Shown here piece after piece: positions 47,095-59,995 of a stretch of DNA of 64,000 nt. Below the pieces are notes generated by a model, which saw nothing but the letters and a program-made list of their open reading frames with translations, ran no database searches and had not been told where the DNA came from. The position numbers were made by a program, and so were the translations under genes. This DNA comes from Papio anubis (Eukaryota; Chordata; Mammalia; Primates; Cercopithecidae), in NCBI RefSeq assembly GCF_008728515.1, contig NC_044980.1:28226290-28290289 (forward strand). The letters run 5' to 3'. Every line of letters begins with the position of its first letter. The stretch's first letter is position 1.

Positions 47095-47114
47095 GGGAGG
47101 GACCAGGGGCAGAA
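47095..47114 (+). other. Polypurine tract of the MaLR provirus
   Basis: A purine-rich stretch (GGGAGGGACCAGGGGCAGAA, 47095-47114) lies immediately before the 3' LTR, where the plus-strand primer tract of an LTR element is expected. Confidence 0.6.
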
Positions 47115-47455
47115 TAATATGGTTTGAATTTGTCTCCCCATGTAAATCTCATGTCAAATTGTAAACCCCAATGTTTAACATTAGATCATGGGGGTGAGTC
47201 CCCTGTTACCTTCTTCTGGCAGTGAGTTCTCATGAGATACTGTTGTTTAGATGTGTGCTTCTTCTTCCTGCCCCAACCATGTAGGATGAACCTGCTTCCC
47301 CTTCATCTCCCACCATGATTTTAAGTTTTCTGAGTCCTCCCCAGCCATGCTTTCTGTACTGCCTGTGGAACTGGGTGCCAATTAACTGCCTCTTTTTTTA
47401 TAAATTAGCCAGTCTCAGATAGTTCTTTATAGCAATGTGAGAACAGACTTATACA
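47115..47455 (+). repeat. 3' LTR of the MaLR provirus
   Basis: It starts TAATATGGTTTGAATTTGTC, parallel to the 5' LTR, continues with 'gatcatgggggtgagtcc', 'gttctcatgagata' and 'ccatgtaggatgaacctgc', and ends 'taaattagccagtctcagatagttctttatagcaa...ttataca'. It is about 30 bp shorter than the 5' LTR. Confidence 0.92.
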
Positions 47456-47460
47456 GTATG

Positions 47461-49640
47461 CTTTATAAATATAAGGATTGTTTTATGAATGTCATTTTAT
47501 TTATGTGTATCAAGGACTACTTAAAATAATAGACTAAAAATTTTAACCAATGAATAATTTCAGATTATTTCTTATCGTTCTTTCTCTTGAATGAAGGCAA
47601 TTAACTCTACCCTACTCTTATGGCCTATTATTTATCAGTGTATGTAACACACAGGACATTGTTCATTGTCTATATTTCTTTAGATATCACTTTTCCTCAA
47701 AAACAAGTTATGTATGTGGAAATTTTAGCATACAAACAATATTAAAATATACTACCAAGAAAATCATACTATCTTACCTGTAGTAAGAAAAATCTTTTAC
47801 ATATTAAACATTTGATCTGGTAAAATTTAGGTGATGATTTGCATGTAAATGTCCTATTTATCATAGGGATGATGGAGAATATGTAAAATATCCTGGGGGC
47901 ACAATATAGGATACTATAAAGCAGTTTGAAGCAATATATCAGATATACACAGAACAATATGAATGAAATATATATATGTGTGTGAGTGTGTGTGTGTGTG
48001 TATATACTCATATATGGTACTGAGGAAAAAGCAAATAATATAATAAGATATACAAAATAGTATACATGAAAATTAATTTTGTAGACATACAAAAGAGTAT
48101 TAAATTTATTGTTAAAATATATAAAATAAATGAACATATATAAAACATCTAGGAATAGTGGTCTTTAGGTTGTAGGGAATTGGGAATAACAATAAACAAA
48201 CTAAAATAAAAAGAAAATAGATAATAAATAAATGAATATAAATAAATCACTAAAATAACAGAAGTGTCTTGCATAGACCAGTGCAGATTAAACACAATTT
48301 GTCCCCTTAAAGTCCATCCATGACTCTTAGTCAAATATCAGTGCAATAATAATATGTAACTATTTAAATTCAAGGTATTGTTAAACTTCATCTGTCTTCC
48401 CATTCTCATGGTCCAAAAATGACCCAAGGTGTGGTTTTTTTATAGCAAATAATAGAAGCACAAGTGTGCAGACAAGATCTCCAAGCACATTTAAAGGCTT
48501 TGTTCCCATTTATTCACTACTATTTGATTTGTCAAATCATGTCACATGGCCTAGCTCAATGTGTCAGCCTGAGTCTGTCAGTAATATATATTTTACATCT
48601 ACTGGGGCAGTGTTATGTTACATGGTGAAGATTATATGTACGATATATAGAGCCCACATATACACCCACACATATGTGTGTCACTGTTTCCCAGAATCAG
48701 TGTATATGTGTATTACTGTTCCTCAGAGTTGAGGAGTGGAAAACTGAGAACAATAATTTTATTTTTCATAGGATGCATATACCCTGATACCACAACTGAA
48801 AACAAACATCATAAAGAGGAGTTGCAGAATCAATGGCCATTCCGGTGCACTTCAAAGGCTGAATGAACAAAGATATGGGGCTGTTTTGACCTTTCACCGA
48901 TGTTTGTTTACTTTGGTAAAAACAATTACATCTTTGTTTGAGTCATTTTCTTTTTCTCTTTAATAAGTACTGAACATCTCTTTTAAACTCTTTTCTCAGG
49001 TTGCACACATTACCAAAAGGGCTTCCCAAATTATGGACCTCTTTCACCGTATTTATCATCCCTGCGAGACTTCCCATATTCATTTTCATGTATGGTAGGA
49101 TAAGCAGGCAGAATCATTTAAAAGGCACAAGAGCTCACATAATGTGTGAGTGTATTAGTGTGTGTGTGTTTAGAAAAGCAAATATGCAAAATATAGTAAC
49201 AACTGGTTATTCACTTAAGGCAACATATTTGATAACGTTTTCCACTATTATACACTTTTTAGAGATCTCCAAGTACTTATGATCTGTCCAGTGATGTTGT
49301 GATTCTTTAAGGCATTAGAGAATATCTACTGCAATTGATAGTTTTACCTAAGTTCATGTGAAATATTTTATTTCTAGCTTCTTGCAGTTTCTTCTGTGAA
49401 CATTCCTACCCATTTATGGAAGGCTACTCTCCTAATTTTGCCATGTTTTCCATTATTTCCTTAAAAATACTTTTAGTATTTTTCATTTGAATTATGTTCT
49501 TGGTTTTTCTTATAAGTCCTTTAAGGTGACTTTTTAAAGTTCATAAATTCTGCACGATATTATTGGACTCCTTATAAATTATATCTTGTGCAACAAACCT
49601 CCACACACAGACACACATGTATTCATATACATTTACAGAC
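47461..49640. other. Unassigned AT-rich DNA with (TG)n
   Basis: No gene recognised. A (TG)n/(TA)n microsatellite lies at about 47970-48005; the 122-codon minus frame at 47769-48137 crosses it and is Ile/Tyr/Phe-rich by composition. The other frames (48466-48732, 49001-49282) show no domain. Confidence 0.42.
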
Positions 49641-49644
49641 AGAT

Positions 49645-52600
49645 GGATATTTTAAAACAGTAAGATATTTCATTACATAGTCATAACTTGGTTCTGCTTG
49701 TCTACTTTCTTTATTCAATCCTCTGTTGAGGGTCACTTAAGTTGATTCTATGACTTTACTGTTATAAATAGTGCTGCCATAAAGTACAAGTACAGGTTTC
49801 TTTTGATAAAATGATTTTTTCCTTTCATAGATACACAGGATTCAAATTGCTATGTTGAATGATAATTCTACTTTTAGTTCTTTGAGAAATGTCCACTTTT
49901 TTGGTTCTCAAAAGAGAGATTATTTTCATTATGTTATCACCAACAGTATATGATTGTTCCCTTTTCTCTGTATCCTCACCAACACTTGTAATTTTTTGAC
50001 ACTTAAATAATAGCTATTATGACTGGTGTAAGATGGTATATCACTGTGGCTTCAATCTGCATTTCTCTGATGATTAGTTATGTTGAGCATTTTTTGTGTG
50101 TTTGTTGGCTGCTTATTTATCTTCCTTTGAGAAATCTCTGTTCATGTCCTTTGCTCAATTTTTAATGAGGTTATTTGTTTTTTTCTTGTTGAATTGTTTG
50201 AGTTCCTTATAGAGTCTGGCTATTCGATCTTGGTTGGATTCATAATCTGCAAATTCTCCCATTCTGTAAATTGCTTATTTACTTTATTTATTTATTTATT
50301 TTGCTTTGCAGAAACTCTTTAGTTTAAGTCCCAGTTGTCCATTTTTGTTTTTGTTACATTTGCTTTTGAGGTCCTAGTCATAAATTATGTGCCTTTGCCA
50401 ATATCCAAAACAGTTATACCTAGATGTTCTTCTATTATAGTTTTAGGTCTTACATGTAAGTCTTTAATATGTCTTGAGTGAATTTTTATCCTATGGTGAG
50501 AGATAGGGGTCCAACTTTCATTCTCCTGCATACAGCTGGCCAATTATCCCAGCATTGTTTATTGAAATAGGGTATCCTTTTCTCATTGTTTATTTTTGTA
50601 AACTTTGTCAAATATCAGTTGGTTGTAGGTATGTGGCTTTATTTCTGGCCTCTCTATCTATTATCTTCTATTGACTTTTGTGTCTATTTTTGTACCAGTA
50701 TCATTCTGTTTTGGTTATTATAACCTTGTGGTATAGTTTGAACTCAGGTGACAGTGATGCCTCCAGCTTAGTTCTATTTTGCTTAGGATTGTTTTGGCTA
50801 TTTGGATTCTTTTTTGGTTCCACATGAACTTTAGAAAAATTTTTTTGAATTCTTTGAAAAATAATGGTGGCAATTTGATAGGAATTCTGTTGAATCTCTA
50901 GATTACTTTGGGCCGTATGGTTGCTTTCATGAGACTGATTTTCCAATCTGTGAGCATGGGATATCTTTCTATTTGTTTGTGTCATCTATGATTTCTTTCA
51001 TCAGTGTTGTATGGTTCTTCTCATAGAGTTATTTCACCTCCTTGGTTATGTGTATGCCTAGACTTTTTTTGTTTGTTTGTGTGTTTGACTATTTTAAATG
51101 GGATTGCATTTTTTACTTGAGTGGCAAGCAGATAAAAATGCAACTGATTATTGTATATTAGTTTTGTATTCTGAAACTTCACTGAAGATTTTTATGAAGC
51201 CTTATAATCTTTTGGAAGAATCTTTAGGGTTTTCTAGGTATTAGAAAATGTCATCAGCAAACGGAAATAATGTGACTACATCTTTTCCAATTTGGATGTC
51301 TTTTGTTTTCTTTTCTTGCCTGATTGCTCTGGCTAGGACTTCCAGTGCAATGTTAAATAGGAAAGGAGAAACTGGGCATCTTTATCTTGTTCTGGTTCTT
51401 AGAGGAAATTCTTCCAATTTTCCCCATTTGATGTGATGTTGGTTGTGGATTTGTCATATATGATTCCTAATATTTTGAGTTATGTTTCTTCATTGCCTAG
51501 TTTGTTGAGGGATTTCATCATGAAGAGGTGTTGCATTTTATTGAATGTATTTTCTGCATTTATTGATATGATCCTATGGCTTTTAATTTCAATTCTGTTA
51601 ATGTGGTGAAAGGCATTTATTGATTTTCATATGATGAACCAAGCATTTGTCACTGGGATAAGACTCATATTATCATGTTGGATTATCTTTTAGATATGTT
51701 GTTGGATATGGCTTGCTAGGATTTTGTTAAGGTTTGCATTTCTGTTCATGAGGGATATTTACCTGTAGGTTTATTTTTTCTTGGGTCTTTGTTTGGCTTT
51801 GGTATCAGGATAATACTGGTTTTATAGAATTAGTTAGGGAGGAATCTCTTTATTATTTTTTTTTTTTTTTTTTTTTTGAATAGCCTTTGGAAGATTGGTA
51901 CCAGCTGTTCTTTTTAAATCTGATAAAATTCAGCTGTGAATCCATCTGTTCAGCTGGGCTTATTTTTGTTACTATATTTTTTTATATTGCTGATTAAATT
52001 TTATTACTCATTGTTGGTCTGTTCAGGTTTCTGTTTTCTTCTTGAGTTCAGCAACTTGGAAGGTTATGTTTCCAGGAGTTGATGCATTTCCTCAGGTTTA
52101 GCATAGATTTGTGTGCATAGAGATCGGTCATAACAGATCCTCTGTGGATTTTTTGTATTTCTGTAGTATTAATTTTTTAACGTCAACTTTACATTGTTGT
52201 GGTTTGTTGAATACTTCTCTCTCTCTACTTTCTTTTGTTAATGTAGCTAGCAGTCTATTGATACTTTACTCTTTTCAAAGAACCAATAGCACGAATCCTT
52301 TGTATGATTTTTTAGTCCCAATTTTATTTAGTTTTGCTTTGATTTTTGTTATTTATTTTCCTTTGGTAGCTTTGGTTTTGGTTTGTTTCGCGTTTTCCTG
52401 GTTCCCTAGAACAAGCAGGTTGTTAATTTAAAATCTATCTTTGAATGTAGGCGTAATGCCATAAAATTCTCTCTTAAACTGCTCTTGGTGTATCCCAGAG
52501 TTTTGGTATGCTATGGCTGTGTTTTTTATTTGTTTCATTTAAAGTAAATTCTGTCTTAATTTGGTTTTCTACTCAAAAGTCGTTCAAGAGCAAGTGGTTT

Positions 52601-55600
52601 AATTTTTGCATACTAGTGTGTTTCAAGAGCTCACCTTTGTATTGATTTTTTTACTTTATGACCCTTTGGTCCCAGAAGATACTTGATATAAATTTGATTT
52701 TTAAATGTATTAAGAGCACTTGGGGGTCCCAAGCATATGGTCAGTCTGGAGGTGAACATGCAGATGAAAAAAATGTATATTCTGTGTTTGTTGGTTGGCA
52801 TTTTCTGTAGATATGTATTAGGTCTATTTAGTCAAGAGTCCAGTTTATGTCCATAGTTTATTTGTTGGTTTTCTGCCTTGATGATATGTCTAGTGCTGTC
52901 AGTGGGATGATGAAATCCTTCACTATTATTGTATGGCCACCCATCTGTTTCCTTAGGTCTAGTAGTGTTTGTTTCCTAAAACTGGATACTCTGAGGTTGG
53001 GTGTATATACATTTGAGATAGATAAATCTTGTTGAATTAAAATCTTTATTATTATATCATGCCCTTCTTTGTATTTCTTTTTTTACTGTTGTTGAATTAA
53101 AGTCTGTTGTATATCATATGATAATAAGCAACTCCTGTTCTTTTATATTTTCCATTTGCAAGATATTTCCATTTTTACCCATTTACTTTGAGTTTATGGG
53201 TGTTTTTACACATTAAATTGGTCTCTTGTAGAAAGCACATGGCTGAATCTTGCTTTTTATACAATTTGCCAGTTTATATATTTTAAGTGGAATATTTAGG
53301 TTATTTACTTTCAAGGTTAATATTGAATGTGAATTTTTATTCTTGTCATAGTGTTGTTAGTTAGTTGCTGTAATCTCAATTGTGTAATTGCCTTAGAGGG
53401 TCTATGAACTTTGTATAATACTTATGTGTATTTTCATCATGTCAGGTATTTTGGTTCCATGCTTAGAACTTCTTTTTGCCATTCTGTAAGATAACAATAG
53501 TGACATATTCACTTAGCATTTGTTTTGTCTGTGTGGGTTTATTTCTCCTTCATTTATGAAACTTAATTCAGCATGATATAAAATTCTTGGCTGTCATTTA
53601 TTTTTCCTTCAAGAAAGCGAAAAATAAGCCTCCAGTCTCTTCTGGTTTGTAAAGTTTCTACTGAGTCCACTGTAAGGCTGATGAGATTTCCTTTATAGGT
53701 GATTTTACATTTCTCTCTAGAAGGTTTTAAGATTTTTGTTTAGTGTTGATTTTGGATAATCTGATGACTATATAGTTTGATGATGTTTGTCTTGTATAGT
53801 ATCTGCCAGGTGTTCTCTGAGTTTCCTATTTCTGGAAGTCTATCTCTCTAAGAAGATCAGGGAAATTTTCTTGAATTAATTCCTCAAATATGTTTTTCAA
53901 TTGTCTTACATTTTCTTCTTCTCTCACAGGAATGTCTATATGTCACAGATTTGTTTGTTTTGCATAATCCCGTATTTCTTGGAGGATTTGTTCATTTTTA
54001 AAAGATTATATTTTCTTCATTTTGTCTGACTAGGCTAAATTTTAAGACCAATGTTCAATCTGAAATTGTTTCTTATAATTCTAGAATATTATTAAAGATC
54101 TCAACTTTATTTTGAAATTCATTTAGTACATTTTTTTTTTTGCAATTTCTGGTTTTCGAAATTATCATCTCTTAAAAAGATATGAATTATTTTCTAGCTT
54201 CTTTGTGTCATTCTTCAACTCTCTCTTGGATTTCCTTAGACGCGGCCAATGACTTAAACTATTTATAATTTCAGGTGCAGGTTTGGTTAGGATTCATTTT
54301 GGCGAGAGACTTAGTAAAATTATTTGAAGATTAATCAAACACGCGTATCTTTTGTATGGCTTGCGGAACGCTCTGTCGTGTTTGCTAATTCCTTCTAATA
54401 TGAAGTGGCTGTCACCTTTTATTTTGTGATTTGCTATCATTTAGAGGAAACTTTAAAATTTCTATTCTGTTTTTCCCTTCATAATATTACTGTGGTGTTG
54501 TAGAATTATTTGACTTTTATTTCTGGGTGTTTTCAGGGGGCCAAGGCTCTGTATGGATTCCATAGTATGGATAGCTACTTTGTGGTGGCTTTCTTGCATG
54601 CTGCTTGTTGAAGTGGAATATTGGATTATGAGCCTACACACTCTATTCTGCAGGGTTTGGGGTGTGTGTATGGAGGTTTCAGTGAACTTATCTCAAACAC
54701 TACCACTGTGTTCTTTTGCCATCAGGTTTTTGTTTTGTTTTGTTTTTTTTTTCTATTTGGTCTTGTAGTGAGTCTACAGTCCGGTAAATTGCACTAAAGA
54801 GTATGATATGGTTCTCCCATGGGCAGCCCAATCATGAGCAGAGGCACCAGCCCTGATGGGGGTTGGAGGAAAGTTCATGTGGGGATATGCTGAGGTCTCA
54901 GGGGGAGCATTAAGGGAACTGTATCAACATATCTTCCTAGGAAGGCAGGGATGTGGTCCACTTTCCTTTCACACCCTGTCACAGGGATCATAACCTTTGG
55001 TTCACGCAGACACTGACCTTTGGCCCCCTGCTACAGTGCAACTGAGATCCATACAAATTTCCTTCTGGCAGCTACCACTGAAATGGCCTGAGTGCAGCGC
55101 CACAAAACATGCTGGAAATTCTGTCTCCAAGTATACCTGTGCCATACCCCAGCAGGCAAAGTCTGTCGCACCTACAACAGTGAATAGGGAGAGCAGTACA
55201 TGACCCCAAATTCACTTCCATTCCTGGCCACTGATGCTGACCCTTCAGAGATTAGCACCACATTCATGTTTTCTTTGTCCCAGGAGGTGTTTGGTGGGTC
55301 ATGCTCCCCACTAGGGACTGCCCACACCAAGGGCTAAACCTCCAGTGATCTTGCAGCTCCCCAGGGTTCCATGAGTACACTGTAGTTGCCAAAATCAGAG
55401 TGGGTTCTGGTTATGTTTGTGGGGGATCTGGTGATGTGGGGACACAAGGGTAGGTTTCGCAGGTAGAACAGTTGCACAAAATGAGTGCACAAACACAGTG
55501 GCACCTACTAACCTAGTCTGGGTCTGAAGGAAGTGCAAATTCACTGACATGAGCTGGCCATCCAATGCTCTATCCCCAGAAAGTACACAAATCACCACCA

Positions 55601-55915
55601 ACAGTGTTGCCTGGGATTGCAAGGCCAGAGGGGATTCCCAACATTTTGGTAGTCAGCAGTATGTCTCTGGAGTGAAGGGAGTAATGAAACCTCCCCATCT
55701 GCCCTTTCTCTGGGACTCCAGGTTCCTTAGGGGTCAATCTCTGCCAAAGTCTTATACTTTCCTTTTCTACACTTTAGCTTCTACCCAGAGGCTTTCCAAC
55801 AGGTGCCAGCCCTCTTTCCTTAGCTTTTTATTCAAATAATGACAATTCACCTTTCACTTTGTGTTTCTTTCTGAAGAAAACTGGCATCTGATGTATCTAC
55901 TCAGCAATCTTGAAA
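49645..55915 (-). mobile_element. Nearly full-length, decayed L1 (L1PB/L1MA-like)
   Basis: About 6.3 kb follows L1 order on the minus strand. The 5' end near 55915 reads on the minus strand CAAGATTGCTGAGTAGATAC, a typical L1 start. A roughly 1.4-kb 5' UTR follows (about 55915-54480), then an ORF1 region (about 54470-53400). ORF2 runs from about 53350: its endonuclease part is near 53250-52850 and its RT part near 52200-51200. A C-terminal part containing the KLYHK and ITKTE remnants lies in the 94-codon frame at 50701-50985. The last ORF2 codons are near 49650. No 3' UTR or poly-A tail is evident. Every long frame is broken, so it cannot be active. The T22 run at 51856-51877 is an expanded tract inside ORF2. 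Confidence 0.9.
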
Positions 55916-57204
55916 AAAAATTAAAAACTAAAAATAAATTTTAAGCTAAATTTTTAAAAACATTTCTTCAATGAAAATGTCCTTAATCTATTAAAATACA
56001 TATTAGATATTTACCAGTTAATTCCCAAGGTTTCTAAGAGTGCATCTCATATTTTACTAGAGATTAATCTAATGTAACAATTAATTTCTAACTTATTATT
56101 ACACAGGCCTTGCATTTTCTTAAACAATTGATGTAATAAAAAGCTTTTAATTACTTAGCCTGGTAAAAATTCCCAAACCACTCAACTGACTCAATCCTCA
56201 ACAAAGTGTCACTATCATGATTTTTCCCACACTTTATTTAGTGCATATAAATCATTTCCATTCTGAGCACTAAATTCTCAGGTTTTAATCCTAATAGGTA
56301 TAGACAATCTTACAAACTATGGGGTACAATGATTTATATTATTTATATCTGATACTGTGGTCTTCACTCAAATAGGGGGAAAAACTGAGTGTTTTTCTGC
56401 TGCCTCTTTTATGATAAATGATAGACCTTAGATCACAATCTGTTTTCTTTACTTTAAAAAAATTCAGTGTGAATTACTTTCACTTGACTGACACTGGAAG
56501 TCATTTTATACTAAGTAGTACTTTGTTTTTCTTTTTACATGTTGAGTGTGCTGCTATAGATAATTCATTAATAAACTACATTATGACTAAACAGAAATGA
56601 TGGTGAGAACCATACTAAGTATTCAACCATTGTAATAGGATAACTGTGGAATGCTGAATCATCATCTTTCTTTAGGAAAGCAAGTTATCTCAACTTGAAC
56701 TGCTCATTAAAATAATTTGTTTCATCTTATCATGTAGAGAGCCTGGCACATAATAAGTTTATGCTAATTACTGATAGACTCATAAATCAATTAATTATAG
56801 TAGCTACTAATAAATGGTTCAAATATTCTTTGGGAATGTGAATTTCCTGTGATGTTCAAAACATTTGAATGTTTATTACTTTATAAAAGGGAGGACACAC
56901 ATAGACACACACATTCACACACATACTAGATTATTGCTTTCCAAGTGAGCGTCACCGAAGATGAAAATAAAAGGGTTTCTATGTACACCACAAAACCAAA
57001 TAGAACTAGTAGGACTAAAGATAACATAGTCAAGGTGTGATGAGTATATGTAATTATTTTTTTAACTTTGGTTCCTGCTCTAATTTCATTGTCTATTCCT
57101 GCTTCTCATTTTTAAACTAAGAACAATCACTTGCTTTTTTTGGCACTTACTTTCTAAATGATTCACCATTAATTATAGGTTAGGCAGAAGTTTTTATGAA
57201 TACA
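55916..57204. other. Unassigned AT-rich DNA
   Basis: No gene recognised. A short 3' tail of MIR/L2 type may be present at about 56740-56775 (GAGCCTGGCACATAATAAGT). Confidence 0.4.
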
Positions 57205-57592
57205 TTTCTTACATTTTTCTGTACCAAAATGTGTCTCCCCAAAATTCATATGCTGACGCCCTAACCTCCACGTGAATCTTTTGGATACAGCGACTAATTC
57301 AGGGAGGTGATTAAAGTTAAATGAAGTTCCAGGGTGGTAGCTTGATCCTTCAGAACAGGTGCCCTTCAAGGAGTAAGAAGAGACACCAGAGACCTCTCTT
57401 TCTCTCTGCTATGTGAGAACACAATGAGAAGGTGATCATCTGAGAGATACAAAAAAGAGAGCCCCCACGTGAAGCTAACCGCTACAGAAACCTTCACCTT
57501 AGACTTTCTGCCTACAGAACTGTGAGAAGGTAAAATTTATGTTGTTTAAGCCAACATATAATGTCAAATAACTTAGTAAGGACAAATAAAGC
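57205..57592 (+). mobile_element. MLT1A-like MaLR LTR
   Basis: In order: 'aaaatgtgtctccccaaaattcatatgctgacgccctaacc', 'ggaggtgattaaagttaaatgaagttccagggtgg', 'agtaagaagagacaccagagacctctctttctctctgc', 'tatgtgagaacacaatgagaagg' and 'cctacagaactgtgagaagg...tgttgtttaagcca'. These follow an MLT1A/B consensus in sense orientation. It is probably a solo LTR and carries no coding sequence. Confidence 0.82.
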
Positions 57593-58114
57593 AGATTAAT
57601 TGTTATCACCCTCTAGCTAGCACTAAAGTTTTCGTTGCTATTGTAATTTCACTTTAAATATTCAGGAAGAAAATGGCAAAAATAAACAAGTAAAATGTTA
57701 ATAAATTATGATCCCGTAAAATTGATAGAATTATATATAACTTCTGAATTTTCATCAGGCATTTCATATCCGACCTTTTGTTAGGTGTGAAGAGGAAATG
57801 TCTTATTTAGTATCTAAAATATCTATAGACTTCAAAAAAGTGTTATGTCTCACTCAATGATTCCCCAAAAGTTAAATGAGATTTTATTTGCTTTTTACTT
57901 GGAGATTTAAGCATAAGACTTTGTAATGTTTTTCTTTTATTTTAATATTTATTAAGTACATTCTATATCTCAAAAGATATACATATACATTTTCATTCAG
58001 TGTAACCCATGCCACTTAAGTTCTACAATCCAATAGAGGAAACATATCATTTAAATTGTGTATAACAAGGGTTTCCAAGACATCATCTTCTCATAGCAGA
58101 TTTAGGGTCATAGC
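57593..58114. other. Unassigned AT-rich DNA
   Basis: Nothing recognised. Confidence 0.4.
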
Positions 58115-58511
58115 AATATTGAGAGGGAGGTATAGAGATATCCCATATCCCCCTGTCCCCACACATAGTAAACTATCAATCTAAAAGTTTCAATTACTTA
58201 AAAACTATTGTTATTACAAGGAACAATGCTTTGATGATTAATTTTATGTATTAAATTGACTGGGCCACAGTTTGCCCAGGCATTTGGTCAAGCATTATTC
58301 TGGGTGTGTCAATATTCAGAGGGAAGTATAGAGATACCCCGTATCTATATACCTGTTCCCACAAATGGTAAAACTGTCAATTTAAAAGTTTCATTTATTT
58401 AAAAACTATTGTTATTACAATGAACAATACTTTGACAATTAATTTTATGTATTAAATTGACTGAGCCACAGTTTGCCCAGGCATTTGATCAAACATTATT
58501 CTGGATGTGTC
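58115..58511. repeat. 196-bp tandem duplication (two copies)
   Basis: Copy 1 (58115-58310) and copy 2 (58311-58511) align end to end: both start AATATT(G/C)AGAGGGA, share AAAACTATTGTTATTACAA and AATTTTATGTATTAAATTGA, contain CACAGTTTGCCCAGGCATTT, and end ATTATTCTGG(G/A)TGTGTC. The copies differ by scattered substitutions and a few indels. The right-hand part of each copy is the start of an LTR (from about 58232 and 58436). The duplication therefore took in about 120 bp of flank plus the first roughly 75 bp of the LTR. Confidence 0.93.
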
Positions 58512-58790
58512 CGTGAGGGCATTTTAAAATGATATTAACATTTGACTTGGTAGACTGACTAAAGCAAATTGCTCTCCCTAATTTGAGTTTGCCTTATCCA
58601 ATCAACCGAAGGCCTGAACAGAACAAAAAGGCTGAGTAAGAGTCAACTCTCCCTCTCTCTGCCTGACTGCTTTACACTAGAGCATTGGTCTTTTCAGACT
58701 CAGATTGAAAAATCTGTTCTTTTTGGATCTCAAGCCTACTGAGTTTCAGAATAAAACTACACATCGGTTTTCTGGGACTCCAGCTTGTTG
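58434..58790 (+). mobile_element. MaLR/ERVL-class LTR, truncated
   Basis: After the tandem duplication the LTR continues: 'cattattctggatgtgtccgtgagggcattt', 'ttaacatttgacttggtagactgactaaagcaaattgc', 'ccaatcaaccgaaggcctgaacagaacaaaaaggctgagtaagag', and a last recognisable part 'gggactccagcttgttgactgc' near 58775-58796. The terminal part with a poly-A signal is missing. The exact subfamily is uncertain. Confidence 0.65.
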
Positions 58791-58796
58791 ACTGCA

Positions 58797-59673
58797 AATG
58801 CACTACATGCATGGTTACAAGTGTAGAAATGCTTGAATTTTGTGAGGGAGGAAGGCAGTAAAAAGATGTGGAGTAAGTTAATTATCGAAATACCGTGTAT
58901 CAAGTGTTCTAAAAGTACCACTTTCCAGATAATGTGAGAGTGCTGTGCCAAGTCATCAAGGATAAGGGGAGATTTTCTGATTAGAGTGGTAAGTAAATCT
59001 TAATCCACGCAAAAATGAATCAAGTATAAGAAATATAAGGTATTGGAAGGTGAATGAATATAATTTCCAAAGGATCTTAAATTAGTTCAATATAATTATA
59101 TTATAGGAGTGGAGCTGTCAGATATTAGGAAGTGATAAAAGATGAAGAAAAAAGGAAAACAGTTAAGAGAACAAAACTTACATTGTAAGCTACATCAATT
59201 CACTGTGACATGATGTAAATACTTGAAAGGTCACTTTTCGTCAGTTAAAAAGTGAATGACATGAACAAATATGTTTCAGAAAATTACTTTGAGTTTGTTT
59301 AGGTAATGTTATCCAGTCAAGAGATAACCTACAAGCATGGAAAAACAACACTAAATTTTATGTTTACCTCTTATCTAGAAATAAGCAATACAAAAGTTTT
59401 CACAATATAATGTATGGATTAGCATTAGAATAAATGTATGTGTAAATATATTAATATTGCATATGAATGATTAATATTTGCTTTGTACTGATAGGTATGT
59501 GCAATGACAAAAATGTGAAAGTCGTTGTTATAGGCCAAAATGCACAACATTCAGTATGTAATTTAGGTATCTCAGAGAAGATCATTGGCCTTATCAACAA
59601 GTAACAGTTTATATAAGTGTTCAAGCATTGTGAAATATGATCATTCAGTATTAAATACCTAAATTTCAAAAGA
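58797..59673. other. Unassigned AT-rich DNA
   Basis: Nothing recognised; short frames only. Confidence 0.4.
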
Positions 59674-59952
59674 AGCCAGGTTCAATGGCTCATGTATATA
59701 TTCCTAGAACTTTGGAAGGCTGAAGTGAGAGTTGTTCAAGACCAGCCTGAGCAACATAGTAGCACTCTGTCTCTATAACATAAAAATTAAAAACAAAAAA
59801 ATTAGCCAAGTGTCATGGCACATGCCGGTAGTCCCAGCTACTCAGGAGGCTGAGGTGGGAGGATCATGTGCGCCTGTGGGATTAAGGATATAGTGAGCCA
59901 TAATTACACCTGTACTCCAGCCTGGGTGACAGAGAGAGACTCTGCCCCAAAA

Positions 59953-59991
<39 letters not shown>

Positions 59992-59995
59992 ATAT
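59674..59995 (+). mobile_element. Alu (AluJ-like) with (AAAT)n tail
   Basis: It starts AGCCAGGTTCAATGGCTCATG and contains CAAGACCAGCCTGAGCAACA, GTCCCAGCTACTCAGGAGGC and CTCCAGCCTGGGTGACAGAG. The tail has expanded to about eleven AAAT units (59949-59994). Substitutions typical of an old J copy are abundant. Confidence 0.95.

Larger units (their letters stand above)
45113..47455 (+). mobile_element. Complete MST-type MaLR provirus (LTR-internal-LTR)
   Basis: Two directly repeated LTRs enclose a 1.6-kb internal region: 5' LTR 45113-45483, internal 45484-47114, 3' LTR 47115-47455. Flanking bases TTACG (45108-45112) and GTATG (47456-47460) agree at three of five positions, one difference being a CpG-type C to T change. 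MaLRs are non-autonomous ERVL relatives without pol or env. The internal region has only short broken frames (such as 46438-46752). The copy is non-functional. The two LTRs differ at many positions and in length (371 and 341 bp), as expected of an old insertion. Confidence 0.9.

Noticed and set aside
51856..51877. T22 run as the poly-A tail of another insertion
   Set aside because: L1 ORF2 order continues on both sides, so it is an expanded T tract inside the L1.
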